DNA of 52,209 bases from Phycisphaerae bacterium (GCA_035384605.1 DAOOIV010000024.1:1-52209), one strand, 5' to 3'; shown: positions 24,979 to 33,737, numbered from the stretch's first letter. Notes: generated by a model from the sequence alone, not told the origin. A program made the numbers and translations.

Positions 24979-26433
24979 ATGGCTTACACGGTTCTGGCTA
25001 GAAAGTACCGCAGTTGGACGTTCGACGAGCTCGTCGGGCAGGAAGCCGTCGCGACTACGCTCAAGAACGCGATCAACAGTCGGCGACTGCACCACGGCTA
25101 CCTTTTCTGTGGCACGCGTGGTGTCGGAAAGACCTCCGCTGCCCGTATTCTGGCCAGGTCGCTCAATTGTCTGAAGAGTGATGGGCCGACGACCAGTCCA
25201 TGCCGCGAGTGCGAGTCATGTGTTGCCACCGCCGAGGGGCAGGACGTCGATGTGATTGAGATCGACGCGGCCAGCAACACCGGCGTCGACAATATTCGCG
25301 AGCTTCGCAGCAACGCCGCATATCGTCCGGCCAGAGCCCGCTTCAAGATTTACATCATCGACGAAGTCCACATGCTCAGCACAGGCGCGTTCAACGCATT
25401 GCTCAAGACGCTCGAGGAGCCTCCGGAGCATGTGAAGTTCATCATGGCCACGACCGAGCCGCAGAAGGTTCCGGCCACGATTCAAAGCCGTTGTCTGCGA
25501 TTCGATTTTCGCAGCATTGGCGTGGAGCAGATTGCCGGGCACCTCAAGTGGATACTCGGCCAGGAGGGCGTTCAGGCGGATGAGGCCGTGATCCGGCGGG
25601 TCGCCAGGTTGGCGAACGGCTCGATGCGCGACGCGCTGTCGCTGCTGGATCAACTGCTGTCGATGGGCAGCGACCGCCTGACGTCGTCGATGGTCGACGA
25701 CATCCTGCCGGTGCCTCACGATGAGGTGCTGACGCGCCTGATCGGGCAGATCGCCGATCGCGACGCGGCCGGGGCACTCGTCTCGCTCGACACTTGTCTG
25801 GCGGCCGGCTACAGCCTCGAACGATTCGCCGAGTCACTGGCCGATCAGATCCGGACGTTGATGCTCCTCAAGTTGTGCGGTCCGGACACGCCGCTGGCCG
25901 AGGTTCCGGCCGTGGCTCGGGATGCGATGCTCTCGCTCTGCCAGCGCTTTGAATCGGACGCTTACGTCTACATGATTATGGTGCTTGAGGATTTGAGACG
26001 CAGCGTCCGGTTCAGCACCATGGGGCGGGCGCTCATGGAGGCGGGGATTGTACGATTGGCCTCGGCGGCCAGTTATGCGTCGATCCAGAGCCTGCTGGAC
26101 CAGTTGGGGGGGGGACCCGGGGGGCCGGTTGAGGCTCCCCCAACGACGCCCACTTCCGTAAGCTCCAGGCCGTCGCAAGTGCAGCCTTTACCGCGGCCGG
26201 CTGTCGTGTCCGGCGGCCCGACATCGGCTGCGTCGCCAAGGATTGAACCTGTGGCCGGAGGTTTCCGACGGCCGGTGCCCCCCAAGCCGGCTGCTCCGCC
26301 GCCGCGCGTCGTTTCTCCGCCGAGCAGCGAAGATGTTCGAGCGGCCACAAGCGATCCGATGGTGCGCGAGGCGATGGACCTTTTTGACGGGACTCTGGTT
26401 CATGTGGAGCGCTTGAAGGGGCCCGGCACGTGA
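24979..26433 (+). CDS. dnaX: DNA polymerase III subunit gamma/tau
   Basis: A 484-residue clamp-loader ATPase. It begins with the signature MAYTVLARKYRSWTFDELVG, Walker A GTRGVGKT (45-52), the zinc-binding cysteines C64, C75, C78 and C81, the DEVHML box at 128-133, and the TTEPQKVPATIQSRC segment carrying the arginine finger. The C-terminal third is Pro-rich and lacks the long tau domain IV/V of E. coli, so it resembles the shorter forms. The ATG at 24979 is used because the signature starts there; no strong ribosome binding site is seen. It is the first protein gene of the dnaX-ybaB-recR cluster. Confidence 0.95.
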   Translation: MAYTVLARKYRSWTFDELVGQEAVATTLKNAINSRRLHHGYLFCGTRGVGKTSAARILARSLNCLKSDGPTTSPCRECESCVATAEGQDVDVIEIDAASNTGVDNIRELRSNAAYRPARARFKIYIIDEVHMLSTGAFNALLKTLEEPPEHVKFIMATTEPQKVPATIQSRCLRFDFRSIGVEQIAGHLKWILGQEGVQADEAVIRRVARLANGSMRDALSLLDQLLSMGSDRLTSSMVDDILPVPHDEVLTRLIGQIADRDAAGALVSLDTCLAAGYSLERFAESLADQIRTLMLLKLCGPDTPLAEVPAVARDAMLSLCQRFESDAYVYMIMVLEDLRRSVRFSTMGRALMEAGIVRLASAASYASIQSLLDQLGGGPGGPVEAPPTTPTSVSSRPSQVQPLPRPAVVSGGPTSAASPRIEPVAGGFRRPVPPKPAAPPPRVVSPPSSEDVRAATSDPMVREAMDLFDGTLVHVERLKGPGT

Positions 26434-26502
26434 AGAATCTTGGGGTTTGGGGTACATCGACGGCGGCGATACGCATGCCGTGATCGTGTAAGGAGTCTGA
26501 GA

Positions 26503-26847
26503 ATGTTCGGAGCCTTGGGCAATCTGGCCGGTCTGATGAAGCAGGCGAAGTCCGTGCAGGAAAACATGCAGAGGATGCAGGAGACGCTTGGGGAGCAGCG
26601 GTACGAGGCCGAGGCCGGGGCCGGCTTGGTTCGCGTCGTGGTCAATGGGAGGTCTGAGCTGGTTGATATCAAAATCGACCCCAAGGCCGTGTCGGACATT
26701 GAGCTTCTGGAGGACATGATCAAGGGGGCATTGGGGGCGGCCGGCCGTAAGGCTCAAGAAGGCATGAGGGCTGAGGTGGTTAAGCTGACCGGCGGCTTGA
26801 ACATACCGGGCTTGACCGATCTGCTCGGCGGCAATTCTCTTCCTTAA
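26503..26847 (+). CDS. ybaB: Nucleoid-associated protein, YbaB/EbfC family
   Basis: A 114-residue YbaB/EbfC protein, a small dimeric DNA-binding protein usually encoded between dnaX and recR. Visible features are the start MFGALGNLAGLMKQAKSVQE, a helical arm, and the central VRVVVNGRSELVDIKIDP strand region. AAGGAG lies 7 nt before the ATG at 26503. The C-terminus (GLNIPGLTDLLGG) is typical of the family. Confidence 0.94.
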   Translation: MFGALGNLAGLMKQAKSVQENMQRMQETLGEQRYEAEAGAGLVRVVVNGRSELVDIKIDPKAVSDIELLEDMIKGALGAAGRKAQEGMRAEVVKLTGGLNIPGLTDLLGGNSLP

Positions 26848-26947
26848 CAAGAGGAGCAGGGGGCGGAGTTCCTGAGGTACCGCCGGCGGCTTGTCGGCCG
26901 GTGATTGCGCGCAGGCGGTGAATAATAACGATTCAGGAGGATTGGCC

Positions 26948-27559
26948 GTGGACGAGCAACACAGCGGCATGCCGGCTTCCCTCGGTCGACTGATCACCGA
27001 ACTGGCTCGGCTGCCAGGTATTGGGCCTCGCAGCGCCGAACGTATCGCCTTTCACCTGCTGCGGGCCGAAAAAGCCGAGGCCATGGCGCTGGCCGACGCG
27101 ATTCGCGACATGAAAGAGAACCTCCGGCACTGTTCGCGGTGCTACAACCTCACCGACTCAGACCCTTGCCCGATCTGTCGCGACCCGGGGCGCGATGCCT
27201 CCCTGATCGTTGTCGTCGAGCAGCCCAAGGAGGTGATCCTCCTGGAGCAGACCGGCTTGCTGAAAGGCCATTATCATGTCCTCATGGGTCACATTGCCCC
27301 ATTGGAGCGAATTGGGCCGGAGGATCTGACGATCGATGCGCTGGTGCGCCGTGTCAAGGCGGGTGGTGTTCGCGAGGTTTTGTTGGCGACAAATCCGACC
27401 ATGGAGGGCGACGGGACGGCGCTGTACATCCAGGGTCTTCTCAAGCCGCTGGGCGTGACCGTCTCGCGCCTGGCCAGGGGCCTGGCTGTCGGTTCTCAGG
27501 TCGAATACGCCTCGCGAGCGATGCTCGAGGCCGCTATCGCCGGACGAACTCCCATCTAG
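26948..27559 (+). CDS. recR: Recombination protein RecR
   Basis: A 203-residue RecR, which with RecO (and RecF) loads RecA on gapped DNA. The helix-hairpin-helix LARLPGIGPRSAERIAFHLL lies at 19-38, the zinc finger is C62-x2-C65-x8-C74-x2-C77, and the Toprim domain follows (VVVEQPKEVILLEQTG; NPTMEGDGTALYI). The start is GTG at 26948 with AGGAGG 7 nt upstream; this gives the usual length. Its last 4 nt overlap the convergent gene. Confidence 0.96.
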   Translation: MDEQHSGMPASLGRLITELARLPGIGPRSAERIAFHLLRAEKAEAMALADAIRDMKENLRHCSRCYNLTDSDPCPICRDPGRDASLIVVVEQPKEVILLEQTGLLKGHYHVLMGHIAPLERIGPEDLTIDALVRRVKAGGVREVLLATNPTMEGDGTALYIQGLLKPLGVTVSRLARGLAVGSQVEYASRAMLEAAIAGRTPI

Positions 27560-28905
27560 ATTCCCGGTGGCAAGGCGAAGCCGGCACAAGATGAATCTGA
27601 TCCGGCCGTGCCGGCAGCGGTCCGATGTTCTTGCCGGGAGGATCGTTTTTCCCGGCACGACCGGACAAGCTGCCGACCGTAGCCGGCCGTCTCCTTGGCC
27701 AGTTCACTGATTTTGAGTCTCCGCTCGGCCAGGTTCAAGCCGGTCTGATATGTATCATTCAGCGGCTTCTTCCACTGTTCGGGGATGGCGCTATGGCCGT
27801 GCATCGCTCCGAGAATCGCGCCCACCGTGCCGCTGTTGCAGTCGTTGTCGTAGCCCATCATGGCCGCCAGGCAAATGCTCCTGGAAAAGTCGCCACGACC
27901 GTACAAGAGAGCCAGTGCGCAGGCAGCTCCATTGACGTCTGCGTATACCCATCGCCAATTGCCCCACAGGTAGGGGGCCTCGCCTGTGTTGTACTGCTCC
28001 TCGGCGAATTGGTCGCCACGAGTGCCGTCCGGGTCAAAGCCGTATTTCCGATCGAGCTGCTCCCAGGCGGCTTGCCAATTGCTGTATCGGCGGTTCCAGG
28101 CGACTGCATCGCGAATCGCCTCCGCGTAGCGGCAATCGGCAGGGATCAACTCCAGCGAACGACGCACGACGGTGTTCACGTCGTTCTCGACCATGGCGAG
28201 GCTGACGGCAGCCGCGATGAAGCGCGCAGCGTAGATGCCGTTGTCAGCGTGAGAGAGAGACGCGTCCATGGTCGCATACTCCGCAGCCAGACGCGGCATT
28301 CCGGGAGCTATCATGCCCCAGACGTCGACCCGCATCTGTGCGCCAATCCACTCGGCATAGGGGTTGCCGGTGGTTGCGGATTCCGGCGGCCAGATGTTGC
28401 GTTTGAAGTTCTCAAGGGCAACAAGCTCAGCCGTGCAGGCCGATGGTACATACTTAAGCCAGCATTCGGCAAGGTCGCGCGCGGTCAAATGGATTCCGCG
28501 TTCACGAACGGCCAGCAATGCGACCAGCATGAGGTCCGAGTCGTCGTTCGGCGGGGAGCTGTCGAAGTTTCCTGCAAGGAAACCTTTATGCGGCGTATCG
28601 AAGGCGGCGGGCATGTAGGCGGTTATCGGATAGCAGCCCGCCTCTCTGGCCTTGGTTTCGATCTGCTCCCGGCCCCAGCCTTCGGTCGGCTGGCCGAGGA
28701 TGAGTCCGATCAGCTTGCCCGACCAGGCACCGTGGACTTTGTCGAAATAGAGCTTTTCGTTGTTCGTCAATCGCCCGGCCCGAAGCAACTCGGCGTCGCT
28801 GAACCGCGCGTTTCCTGTTTTGCTGGATTCGAGCGAACAACCAGAGGTCGCGAGCAGAAGACCGGCCAGTGCTCCGACATACACCTCGCGGGAAACCGTC
28901 ATCAT
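27556..28905 (-). CDS. Exported ADP-ribosylglycohydrolase-like lipoprotein
   Basis: A 449-residue protein with a lipoprotein signal (LLLATSGC, Cys23). The body is of the ADP-ribosylglycohydrolase (ARH) fold: HGAWSGKLIGLILGQPTEGWG at the start, a first metal motif N-D-D-S-D at 120-124, and a second motif GYDNDCNSGTVGAILGAMHG near 370. Classical members cleave ADP-ribose from proteins in the cytoplasm. Export here, also common in planctomycetes, argues for another substrate such as a glycoside. GAGGAGG lies just before the ATG at 28905 (a second ATG at 28902 is also possible). The C-terminal 40 residues are poorly conserved in character. Confidence 0.83.
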   Translation of the reverse strand: MMTVSREVYVGALAGLLLATSGCSLESSKTGNARFSDAELLRAGRLTNNEKLYFDKVHGAWSGKLIGLILGQPTEGWGREQIETKAREAGCYPITAYMPAAFDTPHKGFLAGNFDSSPPNDDSDLMLVALLAVRERGIHLTARDLAECWLKYVPSACTAELVALENFKRNIWPPESATTGNPYAEWIGAQMRVDVWGMIAPGMPRLAAEYATMDASLSHADNGIYAARFIAAAVSLAMVENDVNTVVRRSLELIPADCRYAEAIRDAVAWNRRYSNWQAAWEQLDRKYGFDPDGTRGDQFAEEQYNTGEAPYLWGNWRWVYADVNGAACALALLYGRGDFSRSICLAAMMGYDNDCNSGTVGAILGAMHGHSAIPEQWKKPLNDTYQTGLNLAERRLKISELAKETAGYGRQLVRSCREKRSSRQEHRTAAGTAGSDSSCAGFALPPGI

Positions 28906-29603
28906 GTGCCTCCTCTGAGTACTTGAGTCGTCTGCGACAACGGGAATGCGGCAACCTTACCACCCTATCATCAGTTTGGCCACGGGCAAAGCAAGCTGGT
29001 CTTGCATCCGGAGGGTCGCTGAAATGTGCGCAGGCTGAGCTGTGACCTGCTCTGCTTGCCCACCAAAGTCTGCTCGACGATCGGTGAGGTTGGCGAGGGC
29101 AGACCCTTGGACACCCGCGAGCGTCGCCCGGAACCGGCGGTACGCTTGGCTGCAGAGCCTGAGTAGATAGTAAGATCGTATTCAGATTGGACTGGTCGGT
29201 GGTACAACGATCGCCGCCGTCGTCCACGGCAGGAACCCCGGTGAGCCAGGAGCATGCCCGGCCAATCGCCGCACAAGGGCCTGGTATGGACCACTTGGCA
29301 CAATAAGTCGGCTCCATCGAAAGTCGAGCGGCCGCGTCAAGGGAACTCGAACGACGACTCCGTTTCCGCCACGGCCCATCGCGCCCTGAATGCATCCTTG
29401 CGGCCCGTAAGCCCTGCGGCTAAGATCCGGCGGGCGATGGAGTCCGCCCTTAACCGGCCCCCCCGTGGGGGCTTGATGACTCCTACCTGTGTCTCGGGTA
29501 GGGGTCCGTACCGGCTCAGCGTAGCAAGCAACAGACCCCACCAGGAGCAGAAACTGGCTGGGGTCTTCGCGTTGCTGCGACCAGCCTGGAAGCGCTTGCG
29601 GCC
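28906..29603. other. Long intergenic region with consecutive hairpins
   Basis: 698 nt between divergent genes. No gene is supported; short frames on both strands lack starts with binding sites and have no recognisable family. The last 180 nt hold a run of strong hairpins, listed separately, just before the metallophosphoesterase gene. Confidence 0.5.
29427..29576 (+). promoter_or_regulatory. Run of four hairpins upstream of metallophosphoesterase gene
   Basis: Hairpin 1: GGCGG/CCGCC at 29429-29448. Hairpin 2: GCCCCC (29457-29462) with GGGGGC (29467-29472). Hairpin 3: GACTCCTACC (29478-29487) with GGTAGGGGTC (29497-29506), 10 pairs with one G-U. Hairpin 4: AGCAAC-AGACCCCA-CCAG (29527-29544) with CTGG-C-TGGGGTCT-TCGC-GTTGCT (29554-29576), 18 pairs with a 1-nt and a 4-nt bulge. 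The series ends 27 nt before the ATG at 29604. It could be a structured leader RNA, or hairpin 4 could be a repeat like that at 12944-12997. No known riboswitch was recognised. Confidence 0.45.
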
Positions 29604-30365
29604 ATGCGGATTTTGATTCTTTCTGATGTCCATGCCAATCCCTGGGCGCTCGCCGCCGTGGAGCGGGACGCCGGGCGGTTCGACCATGTCATCTGCGCCG
29701 GCGACACCGTCAACTACGGGCCGGCCCCCTCGATCGCGGTGGCTTGGCTTCGTCAGCATGGCTCGATTACTGTGCGGGGCAATCACGATCACGCCGTTGC
29801 CTTCCACGCTGATCCCAAAGCCAGCCCGGCCAAGCAGCCGCTGGCCATGTGCATGCGGGACTGGACCCGGGCCCAACTCGGCCCGGACGACATGGCGTGG
29901 CTGGCCCGACTGCCTTTGAGCCTGCAATGGGAGATCGGTGGCGTTTGCTTCGCGGTGACCCATGCGACGCCGCTCGACCCGCTGTACGACTACCGACTGA
30001 CTCCTCAGCAGTGCGATGCAATCCTTGACGACGTGGCCGCCAAGGTCCAGGCCGATGTTCTGGTCCTGGGCCACACCCACTTCCCCTTGACCCGCCGCCG
30101 CGGCTCCCTGCAAATCGTGAATCCCGGCTCGCTGGGACAGCCGCTGGATGGCGATGTTCGGGCGCCGTACGTGTTGTGGGAAGACGGCGTCGTTCATTGC
30201 CGAAGAGCGGAGTACGACTTGGAACCTGTGATATGTGCCCTGCGTCAACTGCCGGCAGAGACGATCGTTCAGGACGACCTCGTCGCCATGCTGCAGCAGG
30301 CAACCATCTTAGCCAAACCGGTGATTGCGACGAAGGAGGCCGCCTATCCAACCCGACAGGGGTAA
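29604..30365 (+). CDS. Metallophosphoesterase, YfcE-like
   Basis: A 253-residue calcineurin-type phosphoesterase. The metal-binding motifs are all present: S7-D8-x-H10, G33-D34 (AGDTVNYGP), G59-N60-H61-D62, THAT, and GHTHFPLTRR in the second half, followed by NPGSLGQP, the pattern of the YfcE/MJ0936 group. The YfcE group cleaves phosphodiesters; the natural substrate is unknown here. The last 30 residues extend past the usual fold. No good ribosome binding site is seen; a series of hairpins ends 27 nt upstream, so expression could be controlled by leader structure. Confidence 0.9.
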   Translation: MRILILSDVHANPWALAAVERDAGRFDHVICAGDTVNYGPAPSIAVAWLRQHGSITVRGNHDHAVAFHADPKASPAKQPLAMCMRDWTRAQLGPDDMAWLARLPLSLQWEIGGVCFAVTHATPLDPLYDYRLTPQQCDAILDDVAAKVQADVLVLGHTHFPLTRRRGSLQIVNPGSLGQPLDGDVRAPYVLWEDGVVHCRRAEYDLEPVICALRQLPAETIVQDDLVAMLQQATILAKPVIATKEAAYPTRQG

Positions 30366-30531
30366 GCTCACCGCAGATGCGATTCTCGGCGCGTTGACGG
30401 CCGTAACTCGGACGGCAGCCACGGCCGCGGATCTGCAAGTACAACCGGGTCGCCGGAAATCGAGGTGACATGTGGCAAGGCGGCTGTCTCTTATCCGAGA
30501 TCCGTCCGCCGACAACAAGTGAGCGCGACCG

Positions 30532-31266
30532 ATGTGGGACATTCACTGGTTTCAGGTGGCCGCACTTATCGCCGGCGCCCTCTTTGCCTCGGCCGTCGCG
30601 GCGGTGGCCGGGTTTGGGGGCGCAGTTCTATTGCTGCCGGTGCTTACCTGGGTGTTCGGCGTGCGCGATGCAGTACCGATCCTCACGATCGCACAATTCG
30701 TCGGGAACGGCTCTCGCGTCTGGTTCAACCGCACCGACATCGATCGCCGGGTGGTCGGGTGGTACTCGGCCGGCGCCGTGCCGCTGGCGCTGCTCGGCGG
30801 CGTGATCTTCGCCGCCGCGCCGCTCAGTTGGCTGACGCGAGGGGTCGGCGCATTTCTCGTCGGTATCGTGGTGTACCGCCGGCTGGGCGGGGGCCGATAT
30901 CCTCGCTGCCCGGCCCACGCGTTCGCTGCCGTCGGAGCAGGTGCATCGCTGCTCTCGGCGCTCGTGGGCAGCACCGGCCCCGTCACGGCGCCGTTCTTCC
31001 TGGCCTTTGGACTGACGCGAGGGGCGTATATCGGCACCGAGGCGGCCGCGACGGTGATCACGCATACGTTCAAACTCGCCGCCTACGGCTGGACCAGCCT
31101 TCTTTCAAGCCGGGTCCTGGTCACGGGCCTGCTCCTGGCACCGTGCATGTTTGCCGGCTCATGGGCGGGCAAGCGGCTGCTGGACCGGATGAGCGAACGG
31201 TTTTTCATCGCAATGATCGAGACCGTGATGGCCGTAGCTGGCATAATGCTCATTGCGGCGGCTTAA
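30532..31266 (+). CDS. Sulfite exporter TauE/SafE family permease
   Basis: A 244-residue membrane protein with about seven hydrophobic segments, of the TauE/SafE (DUF81) family: AALIAGALFASAVAAVAGFGG at the N-terminus and a repeat of this half after about residue 130 (GAGASLLSALVGSTGPVTAP). The family moves sulfite, sulfoacetate or similar anions across the membrane; the substrate here cannot be told. The ribosome binding site is weak (GTGAGCGACC). Confidence 0.88.
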   Translation: MWDIHWFQVAALIAGALFASAVAAVAGFGGAVLLLPVLTWVFGVRDAVPILTIAQFVGNGSRVWFNRTDIDRRVVGWYSAGAVPLALLGGVIFAAAPLSWLTRGVGAFLVGIVVYRRLGGGRYPRCPAHAFAAVGAGASLLSALVGSTGPVTAPFFLAFGLTRGAYIGTEAAATVITHTFKLAAYGWTSLLSSRVLVTGLLLAPCMFAGSWAGKRLLDRMSERFFIAMIETVMAVAGIMLIAAA

Positions 31267-31587
31267 GAACGTGCAGGAGTGTTGAAATCTGTTTGCCAGG
31301 ACTCTCAAGGCACCCTTCGGCCACAGCCACAACATGCGCGCACAATGCGCACCAGCCCCGACGGAAGAGCCTGAAGCTGAGAGCCCCGTCGCCGCTCCGT
31401 TCCAACCGCCCCTTCCGGAGCAGGCCTGGTGTTCTCCTCGGCGACAACACCGGCGGACACCCTGCGCGCCGACCGGAACCATCCGCGGCCCCTGGCCCCC
31501 GCCAACGCTCTTTGAGAAGTTAATAACAGCCTTCTGCCGACCGAAGGTAGGTTGCGCTTCCATAACAATGTGCCTCACGGCTCGCCG

Positions 31588-31640
31588 GCGCCAAACGAAC
31601 CCAATTAAGATCCGAAGTCCTCGTGTCATAAATACTTGCG
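31588..31640 (-). repeat. Dispersed palindromic element, copy 2
   Basis: Read on the minus strand, CGCAAGT (31640-31634) and ACTTCGG lie at the same 22-nt start-to-start spacing as the arms of the other copies, then GATCT, then TTGGGTTCGTTTGGCGC (31604-31588). This last 17-nt string is identical to that of the copy at 52097-52113. The arms here pair imperfectly (the AAGT/ACTT core and outermost C-G only). GTTTT lies four bases before AAGT in this copy and in copy 3. Confidence 0.65.
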
Positions 31641-31991
31641 TAAAACACGGGATGATCTTCCTGTATCCGATCCGCCCCGAACACCTTGCCCGCCCTCTCG
31701 ATCCCACCCAGGTTTTTGACTCCGCAGGACACCATACCTATTTCGACGCTGCTTTTGGTTTTTGGGGGCCGAGGGGCCGGTTGAGAGTGGCCTCGGGTCT
31801 GCCGAGAAAGGCCTGGTTGCCAGGCGGGCGTCCGGTTCGTCCGTGGCGTCAAAGGCGTGATTGGAGATGGTCGGCATCGGGTTGCCGGGGAATCTTCGCC
31901 GGTTTTCCCATCCTCGCCGGAAGCGCAACGGCCGTGGCCGGCCGATCATGGGTGCCGGCGATGCGAGCAGCGGTACTCCTCCGGCAGTAAG

Positions 31992-32060
31992 CCGCCGGTT
32001 TCCCCGCCAGGTAATGTGATGCGGATAGCCGGGCGCAACAATGCGAGTCATTCGACGCAT
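31992..32060 (-). pseudogene. Truncated RAYT (REP-associated tyrosine transposase) N-terminus
   Basis: The minus-strand frame from 32060 reads M-R-R then MTRIVAPGYPHHITWRGNRR. This is the N-terminal signature of Y1 transposases of the RAYT/TnpA-REP group (the H-H pair there differs from the later HUH motif). Directly after GNRR the similarity stops and the frame turns into unrelated sequence, so the catalytic HUH motif (PNHVH type) and Tyr are absent. It is a decayed or cut copy. The break lies by a short inverted repeat CCGGC/GCCGG. Confidence 0.75.
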
Positions 32061-32417
32061 GAGGCTGTCACAAGATGACGGTAACACGTTGAGAAGAATT
32101 AGGTATTTATAGCCTCTATATGCTAACTATATGGCGTGCTCAGAATGCCGGCAAAACAAGCTCGGCGGGGCAGCGGCACGACGGGGGTATGTGGTTTCAT
32201 GTGACAATCAGACCCGGCGAAAAGCTCCGCCCCGCGCGCCTTCGTATCCTCTCGTCGCCGCGCTAGCCGTCGCCGAACGGACGGTCGCACCCTTGACCGA
32301 TGTCTTCCGCTCGCGTGTTCGTCGCTGCGGAAGGCTGTAAATGGCGCGGCACGTGCGGTACAATGCCGGGTCAGGTCCCGGCGGCGTAGCCGGGCGAGGT
32401 CACACGGGGAGTCCGAA

Positions 32418-33737
32418 ATGAAGAACGATCAATCGGTAAGAAAATCGCGACGGGAATTCCTGCTGGAAGTCGGCACGGGGGCGGTTGCGTTGTCGGCGTC
32501 ACCTGCACTGGTCCAGGCCGAAGGCGCCGTCCGGACGGTTCGCCCTTCGTCCAAGCAGGTGCGAATCGGCGTAGTCGGCGGCGGTTTCGGTGCCGCGTTT
32601 CAATGGCACCTGCACCCCAACAGCCGGGTGACGGCCGTGTGCGATCTGCGGGAGGAGCGGATCCAGAAGCTCAAGAGAGTCTACAAATGCGATAACGGTT
32701 ACAAGGATTATCACGAGTTTCTCAAGCATCCTGAACTGGATGCCGTGGCGCTGTTCACGCCCGCCCCTTACCACGTGAGGATGGCGGTCGAGGCGCTGAA
32801 ACTGGGAAAGCACGTCGTCAGCGCAGTGCCGGCGGGGATGTCGGTCGCAGAGCTCGAAGAACTGCTGGAAGTCGTGAAACAGACCGGTTTGAAGTACATG
32901 ATGGCGGAGACCAGCCGCTATCGACAGGAAGTGCTCACCTGCATTGATTGGGCGAGGGAAGGTCGCTTCGGGGAGATCTTCTACTCTGAATCCGAGTATC
33001 ATCACACCGGTCTCGGGCCATACGCCTATGGATCGAGCTTTGACTGCCAGTCCTGTGACTTCATCAAATCGGTTGATCAAGTGGATAAGGACGCGAGATT
33101 CTCGGACAAGCTCGTGCCGACCTGGGCGTATGCCTACCCGCCGATGCTCTATCCAACACACTGCACGGGCATGATCATTCCGGTCACCGGCGAACGGCTG
33201 ACGGAAGTAACGGCCCACGGCTGGGGGAATGACCATGAGATGCTGAAGAAGAACTACTACGACAACAATCCGTTTATCCACACGGTCGCGCTCTTCAAGA
33301 CTTCCAAAGGTCATTGCTCCCGTATCTCCATCGGCTGGAACATCGCGGCTCAAGGAACAGAGCGAGGTCTGTTTTACGGAGACAAGATGTCCTTTATCAT
33401 GGCCCGGCCGGAAGGTTCGCCGAATACCGTGGTGGAGCAGAAGATCGATCCGAACGGGCCGTTTGGGGTATTCGGCGGCGAGGCGGTGAGCCGTCCTTTC
33501 GAGCAGCCGAATTACCTGGATCGACTTCCGGAACCACTGCGGATCGCGACCGGCCACGGCAACTCTCACGCGTTCATCACGCACGAGTTTGTCAGCGCCA
33601 TCATCGAGGACCGTCATCCGGAGGTGAATGTCTGGGAAGCCGTCGCCTACACCATGCCCGGCGTCATCGCGCACCAGTCGGCTTTGGCCGGCGGCGCGTG
33701 CATGAAAATCCGCGACTATGGAGCAGCGCCTGCTTGA
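32418..33737 (+). CDS. Tat-exported Gfo/Idh/MocA family oxidoreductase
   Basis: A 439-residue protein with a twin-arginine signal (S10-R-R-E-F-L15). The Rossmann fold follows with RIGVVGGGFG at 49-58. The Gfo/Idh/MocA C-terminal domain includes a MMAETSRYRQEV helix region. At the place of the family's E-K-P motif, it has S-A-V-P (135-138), lacking the catalytic Lys. Members act on sugars or inositols with NAD(P); export via Tat fits a folded cofactor. GGGGAG lies about 7 nt before the ATG. A second protein of the same type is at 48994-50220. Confidence 0.87.
   Translation: MKNDQSVRKSRREFLLEVGTGAVALSASPALVQAEGAVRTVRPSSKQVRIGVVGGGFGAAFQWHLHPNSRVTAVCDLREERIQKLKRVYKCDNGYKDYHEFLKHPELDAVALFTPAPYHVRMAVEALKLGKHVVSAVPAGMSVAELEELLEVVKQTGLKYMMAETSRYRQEVLTCIDWAREGRFGEIFYSESEYHHTGLGPYAYGSSFDCQSCDFIKSVDQVDKDARFSDKLVPTWAYAYPPMLYPTHCTGMIIPVTGERLTEVTAHGWGNDHEMLKKNYYDNNPFIHTVALFKTSKGHCSRISIGWNIAAQGTERGLFYGDKMSFIMARPEGSPNTVVEQKIDPNGPFGVFGGEAVSRPFEQPNYLDRLPEPLRIATGHGNSHAFITHEFVSAIIEDRHPEVNVWEAVAYTMPGVIAHQSALAGGACMKIRDYGAAPA

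Larger units (their letters stand above)
31267..32417. other. Long intergenic region with repeat and transposase remnant
   Basis: 1151 nt without an intact gene. It carries a minus-strand copy of the dispersed palindromic element (31588-31640), a hairpin GCCTGG/CCAGGC at 31811-31825, a truncated RAYT-type transposase start (31992-32060, minus) and an AT-rich stretch at about 32090-32135. Base composition is more AT-rich than its surroundings at 31510-31760 as well. A 69-codon frame starting at 32131 (+) has no recognisable family. Confidence 0.55.

Noticed and set aside
31159..31707. Minus-strand frames around 31.2-31.8 kb as genes
   Set aside because: They cross the dispersed repeat element and have no recognisable family or binding site; part of the peptide is simply the translated repeat.
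32090..32135. An AT-rich stretch as promoter of the gene at 32418
   Set aside because: It is nearly 300 nt from the start and no -35/-10 pair with sensible spacing was found.
32499..33674. A 391-codon minus-strand frame opposite a Gfo/Idh/MocA gene
   Set aside because: The plus strand has a Tat signal, a Rossmann motif and a ribosome binding site; the antisense product matches nothing.
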